A stretch of DNA of 64,000 nt from Roseovarius sp. MMSF_3359 (GCF_030733385.1 NZ_JASHJC010000002.1:124001-188000); one strand, 5' to 3'; shown: positions 41,002 to 50,471, counted from the first letter of the stretch. Translations and numbers: made by a program. The notes: generated by a model from the sequence alone, not told the origin.

Positions 41002-41733
41002 ATGGGCGAGCGTCAAAAAACACTGCTGCTGACCGGCGCAAGCCGCGGGATCGGACATGCCACGGTGCGCCATTTCGATCAGGCCGGATGGCGGGTCATT
41101 TCATGTTCGCGCCAACCCTTCGACGACAACTGCCCGTGGAGCGGTGGCGACAACCATATCCAGGTGGACCTTTCCGATCCGAACACGACGATCCGCGCCA
41201 TTGAGACCATTCGCGAACGGCTGGATGGCTCCCTCGACGCCCTCGTCAACAATGCGGGTATTTCTCCCAAGGGGCCGGAGGGAGAGCGCCTGAACACGAT
41301 CGACACAGATCTGCAAACCTGGGGTCGGGTTTTTCACGTCAATTTCTTCGCCTCGGTGGTTCTGGCCCGTGGCCTCAAGGACGAGTTGGCCGCCGCCAAG
41401 GGCAGCGTGGTCAACGTGACCTCGATCGCCGGATCCCGGGTGCATCCCTTTGCCGGGGCCGCCTATGCCACGTCCAAAGCGGCGCTGGCGGCGCTGACGC
41501 GGGAGATGGCGCATGATTTCGGGCCGATGGGCGTGCGCGTCAATGCCATCGCCCCCGGCGAGGTCGAGACCGCGATCCTCAGCCCCGGCACGGAAAAGTT
41601 GGTGGATGCCCTGCCGATGCGCCGCCTTGGCCAACCGGAAGAGGTCGCGTCCGCAATCTTTTTTCTATGCTCCGAGGCGAGTTCGTACATCTCGGGTGCC
41701 GAACTCGAAGTGAATGGCGCGCAACACGTCTGA
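41002..41733 (+). CDS. SDR family oxidoreductase
   Basis: 243 aa classical short-chain dehydrogenase. It has the NAD(P) site TGASRGIGHA, LVNNAGIS, catalytic Ser in NVTSIAGSRV, and Tyr/Lys in YATSKAAL; the end has FFLCSEASSYISGAELEVNG. The substrate cannot be deduced. It starts 86 bp after the mutase gene on the same strand and is convergent with the peptidase gene. Confidence 0.87.
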   Translation: MGERQKTLLLTGASRGIGHATVRHFDQAGWRVISCSRQPFDDNCPWSGGDNHIQVDLSDPNTTIRAIETIRERLDGSLDALVNNAGISPKGPEGERLNTIDTDLQTWGRVFHVNFFASVVLARGLKDELAAAKGSVVNVTSIAGSRVHPFAGAAYATSKAALAALTREMAHDFGPMGVRVNAIAPGEVETAILSPGTEKLVDALPMRRLGQPEEVASAIFFLCSEASSYISGAELEVNGAQHV

Positions 41734-41738
41734 GTGCG

Positions 41739-43751
41739 TCACGCCGCCAGCCCGCGCCCCTTGAGCAAAGCCTCGACGCCGGGAAGGCGACCGCGGAACG
41801 CCAGGTAAAGCTCCTCCGCATCCCGCGATCCGCCGGTTGAAAGGATATTTACTTCAAGCGCACCGGCACGCTCCGCATCAAACGCATCGCCCGCCTCCTC
41901 GAAAGCGGCGAAGGCATCGGCATCCATCACCTCGGACCACATGTAGCTATAGTAACCCGAGCTATACCCGTCGCCGGCAAACACATGGGCGAATTGCGGC
42001 GTGGCATGGCGCATGGTGATCGCCCGCGGCATGCCGATTTCCGCCAGCACGTCGGCCTGTTTCGCCATCGGATCGGCCGGTGCGGCACCTTCGTGAAAAG
42101 CTAGGTCCACCAGCGCCGAGGCGACATATTCCACGGTCTGGAAACCCATGTCGAAATTGGCAGCACCCAGCACCTTGTCGAGCATATCCTGCGGCATCGC
42201 CGCGCCGGTTTCAGCATGGGTGGCAAACTCGGCCAGCACCGCGGGAACCTCCAGCCAGTGTTCGTATAGCTGGCTCGGCAGTTCGACAAAATCACGCGCC
42301 ACATTGGTGCCGGAAAGGCTCTCGTAGGTCACGTTCGACAACATCTGATGCAGGGCATGGCCGAACTCGTGAAAAAGCGTGCGCGCATCGTCATAGCTCA
42401 GAAGCGCCGGGTCACCCTTGGCAAAGTTGCAGACGTTGATGACCACGGGCCCCTGCACATCGGGGAACCTGGCCTGCCCCCGCATTGCCGAGCACCAAGC
42501 ACCAGAGCGTTTTGACCCCCGCGCGAAGTAATCCCCAATGAAAACCGCCACATGGCCGCCATCTCGGGTCACCTCCCATGCGCGGCAATCCGGATGATAA
42601 AGGGCCACGTCGAGCGGTTTGAAATCGAGGTTGAACAACCGCTTGGCGCAGGCAAAGGCCGCCTCGATCATCCGGTCAAGCTGCAGATAGGGCTTGAGCG
42701 CCGCCTCATCCAGATCATGCTCGGCCTTCCGGCGTTTCTCCGCATAGTACCGCCAGTCCCACGGCTCCAGCGGACCATTGACGCCATCAGCCTGCATCAT
42801 CGCGGTCAACACTTCGGCATCCGCCTCTGCGCGCGCCTTCGCCGGCTCCCACACATCCATCAGGAGTTGCCGCACCGCCTGGGGTGTCTTGGCCATCTCT
42901 GTTTCCAACTTGAAGTCGGCAAAGCTGTCATACCCAAGAAGGGCCGCGCGCTCCTGCCGTAGGGCCAGCGTCTCCGCAGCGATCCCACGATTGTCGGTGT
43001 CGCCACCATTCGCTCCGCGGGCCACCCAGGCATTGAACGCAATCTCGCGCAGGTCGCGCCGGGTAGAGAATTGCAGGAAAGGCACGATCAGCGACCGTGA
43101 CAACGTGATGACCGGACAAACAAGACCCTTCTCGGCCCCCGCCGCCCGCGCGGCACCAACAAGGAAGTCCGGCAACCCGTCCAAATCTTCTTCGGCCAGT
43201 TCCATGTGCCAGGCGGCCTCATCCGCCAGCAGGTTCTGCGTGAACGCAGTGCCCAGTTCCGCCAGCCGGGCCATAATCTCGCGCATGCGCGCATCCTCAT
43301 CACCGGTCAGGGCCGCGCCCGCACGGACGAACCCACGCCGGGTCAGATACAAAAGACGCTCCTGTTCCGCACCAAGGCCAAGCGTCTCGCGCGTCTGCCA
43401 AAGCCTGTCAATCCGCGCAAAAAGTGCCTTGTTCCCATGCACTTCCGAACTGTACGCCGCCAATTTCGGGCTGAAGACCCGCTGCAATTCCTGGCGCTTC
43501 GGATTGCTGTCGGCCCCGGCCAGGGAAAAGAATACCGACAACACCTTGTCGAGTGCCTTCCCGGATGTCTCTAACGCCTCGATAGTGTTGGCAAATGTCG
43601 CGGTCTCCGGCGCGCCGGCGATTGCGGCGATCTCCGTGCGGCCCTGCGCCAGGGCGATATCGAACGCCTCTTCGAAATCTGCATCGGAAATCCGGTCGAA
43701 CGGCGCAATTTCGAAAGGTGTGTTCCAATCAGCCAGCAAGGGGTTTGTCAT
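41739..43751 (-). CDS. M3 family metallopeptidase (oligopeptidase A/Dcp type)
   Basis: 670 aa. The zinc motif is LFHEFGHALHQML with the third ligand further on in ESLSGTNVARDFVELPSQ, as in thimet-type oligopeptidases. ATG 43751 is preceded by AAGGAG at the right distance and lies inside the end of the moeB gene (23-bp overlap). These cytoplasmic enzymes degrade short peptides such as signal-peptide fragments. Length is normal. Confidence 0.93.
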   Translation of the reverse strand: MTNPLLADWNTPFEIAPFDRISDADFEEAFDIALAQGRTEIAAIAGAPETATFANTIEALETSGKALDKVLSVFFSLAGADSNPKRQELQRVFSPKLAAYSSEVHGNKALFARIDRLWQTRETLGLGAEQERLLYLTRRGFVRAGAALTGDEDARMREIMARLAELGTAFTQNLLADEAAWHMELAEEDLDGLPDFLVGAARAAGAEKGLVCPVITLSRSLIVPFLQFSTRRDLREIAFNAWVARGANGGDTDNRGIAAETLALRQERAALLGYDSFADFKLETEMAKTPQAVRQLLMDVWEPAKARAEADAEVLTAMMQADGVNGPLEPWDWRYYAEKRRKAEHDLDEAALKPYLQLDRMIEAAFACAKRLFNLDFKPLDVALYHPDCRAWEVTRDGGHVAVFIGDYFARGSKRSGAWCSAMRGQARFPDVQGPVVINVCNFAKGDPALLSYDDARTLFHEFGHALHQMLSNVTYESLSGTNVARDFVELPSQLYEHWLEVPAVLAEFATHAETGAAMPQDMLDKVLGAANFDMGFQTVEYVASALVDLAFHEGAAPADPMAKQADVLAEIGMPRAITMRHATPQFAHVFAGDGYSSGYYSYMWSEVMDADAFAAFEEAGDAFDAERAGALEVNILSTGGSRDAEELYLAFRGRLPGVEALLKGRGLAA

Positions 43752-44799
43752 CCGAAGCTCCTTTTCCATGGCAGATAGGGCAATCCGCGCGGGGTTTGAG
43801 GGTGAATTTGCGGCTTTCGCCATAAAGCGCGTCATAGATCAGCATTTCACCGCACAAAGGCGTACCCGCCCCGGTGACAAGTTTGATCGCCTCCACCGCC
43901 ATCATCGATCCAAGAACACCGGGCAGCGGCCCCAACACGCCCGCCTCGGCACAGGACGGCGCAAGTTCGGGCGCGGGTGCCTCTGGGAAGATACATTGAT
44001 AGCAGGGCGTGCCATGGGCGGGATCAAACACGCTCAACTGCCCTTCCCATTGCGACAAAGCCCCGGAGATCAACGGCTTACCCGCTTGAACCGCGATCTT
44101 GTTGGCCAGGTACCGGGTGGCAAAATTATCGGTGCCGTCGAGGATCACATCATACTCGGCAAAAAGCGTCGCGGCGATCTCCTCGGTCAGGCGGCGTTGA
44201 TAGGGACGCACGGTGACCGACGGGTTTTGCGCCTGCATCGCGGCCTGGGCGGACTGTACCTTGGGCATGCCGATATCCGCATCGCGATGAATGACCTGCC
44301 GTTGCAGGTTGGAGTTGTCGACCACATCGTCGTCGATCACCCCGATGGTCCCCACACCCGCCGCCGCGAGATAGAGCAGAACCGGAGAGCCAAGCCCGCC
44401 CGCGCCGATGACCAGGACCCGCGCCTCGCGCAGCGCCTTCTGCCCCGGCCCGCCGATTTCACGCAGGACGATATGGCGCGCGTAGCGTTCCAGTTGAGCC
44501 TCAGTGAACTGACCCGGTGTGCTGGCGGGCGCGGTCGGTAACGGATTGGCCCGGGCACGCAGCAGTCGCAGCCCTTCCCGATAGGCCAGCACAATCGCCG
44601 CCGCACCCCCAAGCAAAAGCCAGGGCGCGGCCGTTTCACCGGTGGCAAGCCGAAGCGGGTTGCCGGATGGCAGGATCAGGTGCAGGAAAACCACCCCAAC
44701 CCAGAGACATCCGATCATCCCCCATCGCAGCGACCTCGGCGTTCCCATCGCGGCCCCAAGCCCCCAAAGCGCCACCGCCAGACCAAGAACCAGCACCAT
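43729..44799 (-). CDS. moeB: MoeB/ThiF-type adenylyltransferase with N-terminal membrane segments
   Basis: 356 aa. The last 250 residues are an E1-like activating domain: YARHIVLREIGGPGQKALRE, VLVIGAGGLGSPVLLYL, DNSNLQRQVIHRD and DGTDNFATRYL, with the zinc pairs CYQC and CPICH. It adenylates the C-terminus of a MoaD/ThiS-like sulphur carrier. The first 85 residues form two or three hydrophobic helices, which E. coli MoeB lacks, so the enzyme may be membrane attached. It overlaps dut at the start (TGATG) and the peptidase gene at the end. Confidence 0.88.
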   Translation of the reverse strand: MVLVLGLAVALWGLGAAMGTPRSLRWGMIGCLWVGVVFLHLILPSGNPLRLATGETAAPWLLLGGAAAIVLAYREGLRLLRARANPLPTAPASTPGQFTEAQLERYARHIVLREIGGPGQKALREARVLVIGAGGLGSPVLLYLAAAGVGTIGVIDDDVVDNSNLQRQVIHRDADIGMPKVQSAQAAMQAQNPSVTVRPYQRRLTEEIAATLFAEYDVILDGTDNFATRYLANKIAVQAGKPLISGALSQWEGQLSVFDPAHGTPCYQCIFPEAPAPELAPSCAEAGVLGPLPGVLGSMMAVEAIKLVTGAGTPLCGEMLIYDALYGESRKFTLKPRADCPICHGKGASDDKPLAG

Positions 44800-45260
44800 C
44801 AGACCCGCCCCGTCGATCCAAACCCGCCCGCCCCGCGCGCGGTATCATCGAGAGCCTCAACCAGTTCAAACGCCGCCTGCACCACCGGGGCGACAATCAT
44901 CTGCGCAATCCGCATCCCGTGGGTGACATGAAACGCCTCGGCGCCCGCATTCATCACGATCACGCCCAAAGGCCCGCGATAATCGCTGTCGATCGTTCCA
45001 GGCGTATTGGGCAGCGTGATGCCATGCTTCAGCGCCAACCCCGACCGCGGGCGCAACTGCGCCTCGAACCCCACGGGAATGGCCACCCTCAACCCCGTCG
45101 GCACCAGCGCCCGCGCGCCCGGCGCAATCACCACGCCATCACGATCCGCCTCGGGAAAATTCGCCCGCAGATCAGCACCCGCCGCACCCCCCGTTTCATA
45201 GGCAGGCAAGCCCAGAGACCGGTCAGCGCCTTCGTCCCAGATCAGCCTGACCGTCACCAT
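44799..45260 (-). CDS. dut: dUTP diphosphatase
   Basis: 153 aa from ATG 45260; starts at 45275 or 45293 are possible but would be longer than usual. The five dUTPase motifs are present: [47 protein letters not shown] and the C-terminal glycine-rich lid ([10 protein letters not shown]). It hydrolyses dUTP to dUMP, keeping uracil out of DNA and feeding dTMP synthesis. It is part of the coaBC-dut-moeB run. Confidence 0.95.
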   Translation of the reverse strand: MVTVRLIWDEGADRSLGLPAYETGGAAGADLRANFPEADRDGVVIAPGARALVPTGLRVAIPVGFEAQLRPRSGLALKHGITLPNTPGTIDSDYRGPLGVIVMNAGAEAFHVTHGMRIAQMIVAPVVQAAFELVEALDDTARGAGGFGSTGRV

Positions 45261-45299
45261 CCCCTGCCCTTTCATCTTGCCGGAAATACTCAAAATACC

Positions 45300-46493
45300 T
45301 CAGCTCAACGCCTTGGCAATCCGCTCCGCCAACCGTGCCGCCACCTGATCCTTGGCCATGCGCGGCCAATCTTCGGCACCCGCGTCTGAAATCAGGGTGA
45401 TGTCGTTTTCAACGCCCCCCATAATTCCGGTACCCGCACTCACGTCATTGGCCACGATCCAATCACAACCCTTGCGCGCCCGTTTCGCGGTGGCGTTTTC
45501 GACCACATCATCGGTCTCTGCGGCAAAGCCCACCACCAGACCGGGCCGGCCCTCTTTCATCTGACTGACCGTGGCGAGGATGTCCGGATTTTCGGCAAAA
45601 TCGAGCGTCGGCAACCCGCCCTTGGTCTTTTTCATCTTGCTGTCACTGGCCTTGGCAACGCGCCAATCGGCCACTGCGGCGGCAAAGACGGCGGCATCCG
45701 CGGGCAGCGCCGACTGTGCGGCGTCCATCATCTCCTGCGCGGTTTGCACGCGGATCACCTGCACGCCATCGGGCGGCGGCACATCGGCAGGTCCGGTGAC
45801 AAACACCACCTCCGCCCCCAAGGCCGAAAGCGCCCGTGCAATCGCCGTCCCCTGCGCCCCCGACGACCGGTTGGCAATGTACCGCACCGGGTCGATCGGC
45901 TCGTGGGTGGGACCGGAAGTGACCAGCACACGCTTGCCATTCAACGGCCCGTCGGCGAGGGCGGCCTCAATCGCTGCGACGATCTCAAGGGGTTCCGCCA
46001 TCCGTCCCGGACCATATTCGCCGCAGGCCATGTCGCCCGCGTTCGGGCCCACAAACATGATCCCGTCATCCTCCAGCGTGGCGCGATTGCGCCGGGTGGC
46101 GCGGTGCTCCCACATGCGGACATTCATCGCTGGCGCCACAAGAACCGGCGTATCGGTCGCCAGCAGCAGGGTCGAGGCCAGGTCATCCGCCTGGCCCTGC
46201 GCCATCTTGGCCATCAAATCGGCTGTTGCGGGCGCTACCACGATCAGGTCGGCGCTGCGGCTCAACTCGATATGACCCATCTCGGCCTCGTCGGTCAGAT
46301 CAAAGAGGTCCTGAAACACCTTTCGGCCCGCCAGCGCCGACACCGAAAGTGGCGTGACGAATTCCGCCCCCGCCCGCGTCAGGACCGGTGTCACAGAGGC
46401 CCCGCGTTCGCGCAACCGCCGAATCAGATCCAGCGATTTGAAGGCCGCAATGCCGCCGCCAATGATCAGGAGGATACGTTTGGACACCAACAT
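45300..46493 (-). CDS. coaBC: Bifunctional phosphopantothenoylcysteine decarboxylase/phosphopantothenate-cysteine ligase
   Basis: 397 aa from ATG 46493 (AAAGGAA upstream). The N-terminal flavoprotein part (VSKRILLIIGGGIAAFKSLD) has VAPATADLMAKMAQGQADDL, PAMNVRMW and the catalytic cysteine in MACGEYGPGRMAE. The C-terminal ligase has SGPTHEPIDPVRYIANRSSG. It converts 4'-phosphopantothenate and cysteine to 4'-phosphopantetheine on the coenzyme A route. Length is as expected. Confidence 0.96.
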   Translation of the reverse strand: MLVSKRILLIIGGGIAAFKSLDLIRRLRERGASVTPVLTRAGAEFVTPLSVSALAGRKVFQDLFDLTDEAEMGHIELSRSADLIVVAPATADLMAKMAQGQADDLASTLLLATDTPVLVAPAMNVRMWEHRATRRNRATLEDDGIMFVGPNAGDMACGEYGPGRMAEPLEIVAAIEAALADGPLNGKRVLVTSGPTHEPIDPVRYIANRSSGAQGTAIARALSALGAEVVFVTGPADVPPPDGVQVIRVQTAQEMMDAAQSALPADAAVFAAAVADWRVAKASDSKMKKTKGGLPTLDFAENPDILATVSQMKEGRPGLVVGFAAETDDVVENATAKRARKGCDWIVANDVSAGTGIMGGVENDITLISDAGAEDWPRMAKDQVAARLAERIAKALS

Positions 46494-46577
46494 GGGCCAT
46501 ATTCCTTTTGGGTCTTGCGCGACAGTATTGCGGGATATGAACAGTGACAAGAGCGGGCCGCGCGGCAGTGACCGACG

Positions 46578-47348
46578 CTACTGAAAGGCGAGGCAGGGAT
46601 CGGGACGGGGATGTGCGGGGCTTGAATGCACCTCGTCAAATCCGCCCTCAAGCGGCGCGCCATCCTCCGTCTGACCCAGAACTTGCACATCCAGATCGGG
46701 CGCCACCTGCGCCAGGATGGCCGGGACGCCCCAATCCTTGCGGGCATGTCCGTTGCCGGTGATCACCGCCACCGGTCCGCCGGTCTCCGCCAGGGCGCGG
46801 ATGACCTCGCGGGCAAGGGTGGCATCGCGCAGACGTTGGATATCCACCATCGGCGCCAGCATGTCCTGGGGCAGCGCGTCGCAATGGGCCGCGGCTTGCA
46901 ACTTCTCACGCGCCGCCTGCTCGGCTGGGGGCAAGGGCCGGGTCAGCCCGAAGCGGTCTGCATCCTCGCCGAAGGCAGCGGCCAGACCGGATGACATCGA
47001 CTGCCGCGCCGCCTCCCGGGGAACCGCGGCACCAAAGATCTGCGCATCCGAGGCCACGAAAATCGGGTAATACATCGAAAAATCCGGCCATCCACTCTCG
47101 GACCAGCCTAATGCCGCTTCAAGTGCCGCCGCGTCCTGCAACAGATCAGGCGTGACCCGAGCCGCCTGCTCGGCGGTGAGCATCTCAAAAACAAGTGCCT
47201 TGGGGTCAAATTCCGCCACGCGGTCCGCCTGCACCACGTGGTGAGCCGGGTTGTCATGTATCTCACCAAGGATCAGCGCGTCCTGCGCCGACAAGCGCAC
47301 AGGAAACAGGCCTACAAAGAGGCCGACAGTAGCGATAAGGGGTTTCAT
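46578..47348 (-). CDS. ChaN-like haem-binding family protein, exported
   Basis: 256 aa with a cleavable signal (MKPLIATVGLFVGLFPVRLS, then AQDA). The mature part starts LILGEIHDNPAHHVVQADRV and has VFEMLTAEQAARV, YYPIFVASDAQIFGAAVPRE and, late, VAVITGNGHARKDWGVP. This is the ChaN/DUF399 family, whose known member binds haem and may act in iron uptake. Its stop is followed by an 84-bp gap before coaBC, and it overlaps the rpoH stop by 4 bp. Confidence 0.82.
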   Translation of the reverse strand: MKPLIATVGLFVGLFPVRLSAQDALILGEIHDNPAHHVVQADRVAEFDPKALVFEMLTAEQAARVTPDLLQDAAALEAALGWSESGWPDFSMYYPIFVASDAQIFGAAVPREAARQSMSSGLAAAFGEDADRFGLTRPLPPAEQAAREKLQAAAHCDALPQDMLAPMVDIQRLRDATLAREVIRALAETGGPVAVITGNGHARKDWGVPAILAQVAPDLDVQVLGQTEDGAPLEGGFDEVHSSPAHPRPDPCLAFQ

Positions 47349-48223
47349 ACCAAGAGGTTATGAACCTCGGACCCGTGGCGTTCAAGCTGTTTCCGCATCT
47401 TGACGAAGGCGGCGGCCTCAAGCTGCCGAACCCGCTCCTTGCTCAGGTTCAGTTCCTGGCCGAGGCTTTCCAGCGTGCGGGGCTGTTCGCGCAGCTTGCG
47501 TTCACGGACAATGAACCTTTCGCGGTCATTCAGCGTCCCCATCGCCTGCGTCAACCAGGTGCGCAGAGCCGCCTGGTCATGCTCGGCCTCGACCAGATGT
47601 TCGGCACGGGGGCCTTCATCCTCGATCGTGTCCATCCATTCGCGGCCTTCATCCTCGGTGGATTGTGTCGCGTTCAGGGAAAAGTCGGAGCCCGCCAGCC
47701 GACCTTGCATCATTTCGACGTCGCGAAGCGGCACACCGACCTCATGCGCGATCATCTCCCGCAGCTGATGGCCATCAAGCTCTTCACCCTTGGCCATCGC
47801 CTCGCGCTCGATCCGGGCCTGAACCCGGCGCATGTTGAAAAATAGCGACTTCTGGCTGGAGGTGCTGCCGGTGCGCACCATCGACCAGTTGCGCATCACG
47901 TATTCCTGGATCGACGCCTTGATCCACCACACCGCGTAGGTCGAGAAGCGAACCCCGCGGTCGGGATCGAACTTGTCGGCGGCTTTCATCAGGCCAAGCC
48001 CGGCCTCCTGGATGAGATCATTCATCGGCGCGCCATACCGCCGAAATTTCGATGCCATCGAAATTGCAAGCCGCATGTAGGCGTTTATCAGGCGGTGAAG
48101 AGCGGCCTCATCCTTGTGGTCGCGCCAGGCATAGGCAAGTTCACGTTCAGTTTCGGCATCCAGCATCTCGGCCTTCATCGCCGTGCGCGAAAAGTTGTTC
48201 TGGTATGGTGCGTCCAAAGGCAT
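47345..48223 (-). CDS. rpoH: RNA polymerase sigma factor RpoH
   Basis: 292 aa from ATG 48223 with AGGGGG upstream. Region 2 shows NAYMRLAISMASKFRRYGAP, NDLIQEAGLGLMKAADKFDP and RFSTYAVWWIKASIQEYVMR; then comes the RpoH box QKSLFFNMRR, and region 4 has LNDRERFIVRERKL and SLGQELNLSKERVRQLE. It directs transcription of heat-shock or oxidative-stress genes. The divergence in region 3 hints at the RpoHII type that coexists with RpoHI in this bacterial group, which needs comparison. It is divergent from cobU. Confidence 0.94.
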   Translation of the reverse strand: MPLDAPYQNNFSRTAMKAEMLDAETERELAYAWRDHKDEAALHRLINAYMRLAISMASKFRRYGAPMNDLIQEAGLGLMKAADKFDPDRGVRFSTYAVWWIKASIQEYVMRNWSMVRTGSTSSQKSLFFNMRRVQARIEREAMAKGEELDGHQLREMIAHEVGVPLRDVEMMQGRLAGSDFSLNATQSTEDEGREWMDTIEDEGPRAEHLVEAEHDQAALRTWLTQAMGTLNDRERFIVRERKLREQPRTLESLGQELNLSKERVRQLEAAAFVKMRKQLERHGSEVHNLLV

Positions 48224-48330
48224 CTTCGGCCCCCTGTTCAATGGCTGCGTAATTTGCGCTCTTTTTCAGTTTCTCATCCAATGGTACGCAGGCCCAATCA
48301 AAGCGGATCAAAAAAGGGTGCGAATTCGTC

Positions 48331-48852
48331 ATGCTACCAAAGCTGACACTGGTGCTGGGAGGCGCTGCCTCGGGCAAATCCGCTTTTGCCGAAGGGCTGG
48401 CGAAAAGGTCCGGTCGCGGGTTGATCTACCTCGCCACAGCGCAGGTTTTTGACGATGAGATGCGCGAAAAAGTGCGAAAACACAAGGAGATGCGCGGCGA
48501 GGGTTGGCGGACCCATGAGGCGCCGATGGATCTGGCACCTGCGATTGAGGCGGCGACCGGGGATGACGTGATCTTGCTTGATTGCGCCACGATGTGGTTG
48601 AGCAATCATTTGCTTGCAGAAAGTGACCTGACCCGCGCCGAGGCGGGTTTGATGGCCGCGCTTCAAGACTCAAAAGCGCCGATTATCGTTGTGTCCAACG
48701 AGGTCGGCCTGTCAGTTGTGCCGGACAATCAACTGGCGCGGCGTTTCCAGAACGCGCAAGGAAGGCTCAACCAATCCTTGGCGTCACGGGCCGATCTGGT
48801 CGTGAACGTGATGGCAGGACTGCCGCAGGTTCTCAAGGGTACGCTGCCATGA
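48331..48852 (+). CDS. cobU: Adenosylcobinamide kinase/guanylyltransferase
   Basis: 173 aa. The P-loop is LVLGGAASGKSAFAEGL, followed by YLATAQVFDDEMREKVRKHK, VILLDCATMWLSN and VVSNEVGLSVVPDNQLARRF, the standard CobU/CobP motifs. It phosphorylates adenosylcobinamide and attaches GMP in the late cobalamin pathway. The phosphatase gene starts in its last codons (ATGA overlap), supporting a cobalamin-related pair. Confidence 0.95.
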   Translation: MLPKLTLVLGGAASGKSAFAEGLAKRSGRGLIYLATAQVFDDEMREKVRKHKEMRGEGWRTHEAPMDLAPAIEAATGDDVILLDCATMWLSNHLLAESDLTRAEAGLMAALQDSKAPIIVVSNEVGLSVVPDNQLARRFQNAQGRLNQSLASRADLVVNVMAGLPQVLKGTLP

Positions 48853-49421
48853 GCCGGTTTTTCTGGGTACGGCACGGTCCGACCCACGCCAAGGCCATGG
48901 TGGGCTGGTCCGACATCGCCGCGGATCTGAGTGACACGGCGCAAATTGCCCGCCTTTCGGCGCATCTCCCGGCTGACGCGCTCGTCATATCGTCGGACCT
49001 GATCCGCGCGACGGCCACGGCCGATGCCATCGCAGGGACGCGCGACCGCCTGAGCCATGATGCCGACCTGCGCGAAATCCATTTCGGCGCGTGGGAGATG
49101 CAGGGCTTCGATACCATCCCGGATCAGGACCATGTCCGCGCGTTTTGGGACCAGCCCGGCGATGTCCGCCCCCCCGGCGGTGAAAGCTGGCACGAGGTCG
49201 TTGCGCGGGTGGATCGCGGTGTTGCGCGCCTGATCGCGGCGCATCCGGGACGCGACATTATCGCGGTGGCGCATTTCGGCGCGATCCTAACACAGGTGCA
49301 ACAGGCCCTGCAGGTGGGCGCTTATGAGGCCTTCAGCCACCGGATCGACAATCTCTCGGTCACCGAGCTGCATTGGGACGGCGCCCGGTGGCACGCCGAG
49401 GGCATCAATCACATTCCGTGA
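48849..49421 (+). CDS. Histidine phosphatase family protein, possible alpha-ribazole phosphatase
   Basis: 190 aa. Phosphorylated histidine in FFWVRHGPTHAK, with arginine ATATADAIAG and LREIHFGAWEMQG, and the second histidine in IIAVAHFGAILTQV. The family includes CobC (alpha-ribazole-5'-phosphate phosphatase) and phosphoglycerate mutases. Coupling to cobU makes the cobalamin role likelier, but the sequence alone does not prove it. Confidence 0.82.
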   Translation: MSRFFWVRHGPTHAKAMVGWSDIAADLSDTAQIARLSAHLPADALVISSDLIRATATADAIAGTRDRLSHDADLREIHFGAWEMQGFDTIPDQDHVRAFWDQPGDVRPPGGESWHEVVARVDRGVARLIAAHPGRDIIAVAHFGAILTQVQQALQVGAYEAFSHRIDNLSVTELHWDGARWHAEGINHIP

Positions 49422-49479
49422 TGGGCATCCGCACAAGGTTTTGTTTCTCCGCGGACGGCCCGGCGTCTAATCTGCGCCC

Positions 49480-50346
49480 ATGACCTATGATCTCATTCTC
49501 GGCGATTACGCCTATTCAAGCTGGTCGCTGCGCGGCTGGCTGCTTTTCGACCGGTTCGGCATCCCATGCCGCACCGAGATGGTGAATTTCAAGAAGGGGG
49601 GCGTGCCCGAGCAGATGCCCGATTGGGCGCCTGCCAAGACCGTCCCTGCGGTGCGGACGCCCGAAGGGGCGATCCTGACGGATTCGATGGCCATCGCCGA
49701 AGAACTGGCCCAGCGTCATCCGGAGGCCGGGTTCTGGCCTGAAGATCCCAAAGCGCGTGCCACCGCGCGCAGCCTGACGGCCGAGATGCATGCCGGGTTC
49801 ATGGCGCTGCGCGGGGAATGTCCGATGAACCTGCGCCTGGCCTATACCGGGGTTGAGCCGACTGCGGCCGTTCTGTCGGACCTTAGGCGGCTCGAACTGA
49901 TCTGGGCGCATGCAAGGCAAACCTGCGCACCGGACGGGCCATGGCTCTGTGGCGCTTATTCGATCGCCGATGCGTTCTACGCGCCGGTTGCCGCACGGAT
50001 TGCGGGCTATGGTCTCGACGTATCCCAGGACGCGCAGAAATATGTGGCCGCGCATCTGGCTGACCCTGCATTCCGGCGATGGCGTGCCATGGGTCTGGTG
50101 CATGGCGAGGTGTTGAATAGGTACAAAAAACCCTTTGAGACCAGTGCTTGGCCGGGGCCGCCTGCCTTGGTTGCAGAGGCGACCGATGCCGAACCAGAGA
50201 ACGCCGCTTGTCCTTATTCGGGCAAGCCCCCGACCCACATGATGACGCTGGACGGGCGCGTTTTTGGTTTCTGCAATGCGTTTTGCCGCGACAAAACCGC
50301 CGCCGATCCGGAAGCATGGGCTGCCTTCATGGCGATGCGCGGCTGA
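49480..50346 (+). CDS. Glutathione S-transferase with C-terminal Cys-rich tail (288 aa)
   Basis: Residues 1-80 are a GST N-terminal thioredoxin fold (LILGDYAYSSWSLRGWLLFD, later VPAVRTPEGAILTDSMAIAE), and 90-215 the helical C-terminal domain with GAYSIADAFYAPV. About 65 further residues follow. They include AACPYSGKPPTHMMTLDGRV and GFCNAFCRDKTAADPEAW, a spacing (C-x5-8...C-x3-C) like small metal-binding modules. A normal GST is 200-230 aa. The last segment looks like a fused domain, not read-through. Confidence 0.85.
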   Translation: MTYDLILGDYAYSSWSLRGWLLFDRFGIPCRTEMVNFKKGGVPEQMPDWAPAKTVPAVRTPEGAILTDSMAIAEELAQRHPEAGFWPEDPKARATARSLTAEMHAGFMALRGECPMNLRLAYTGVEPTAAVLSDLRRLELIWAHARQTCAPDGPWLCGAYSIADAFYAPVAARIAGYGLDVSQDAQKYVAAHLADPAFRRWRAMGLVHGEVLNRYKKPFETSAWPGPPALVAEATDAEPENAACPYSGKPPTHMMTLDGRVFGFCNAFCRDKTAADPEAWAAFMAMRG

Positions 50347-50360
50347 GGCAACGAGATGGA

Positions 50361-50377
50361 GTGCGCGTACCGCGCAC
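50361..50377. repeat. Hairpin after the GST gene
   Basis: GTGCGCG and CGCGCAC form a perfect 7-bp stem around TAC, 15 bp after the GST stop. There is no T tract, so it is at best a weak terminator. Confidence 0.35.
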
Positions 50378-50471
50378 ACCGGATATCTCGTCGGCGGCCT
50401 CCGGCCTTCTCCTCGCGCCGCGTGTGGCACTCGTTGTGCGATAATCGCCTGGGATGCGCTTCGGGCCGCGG

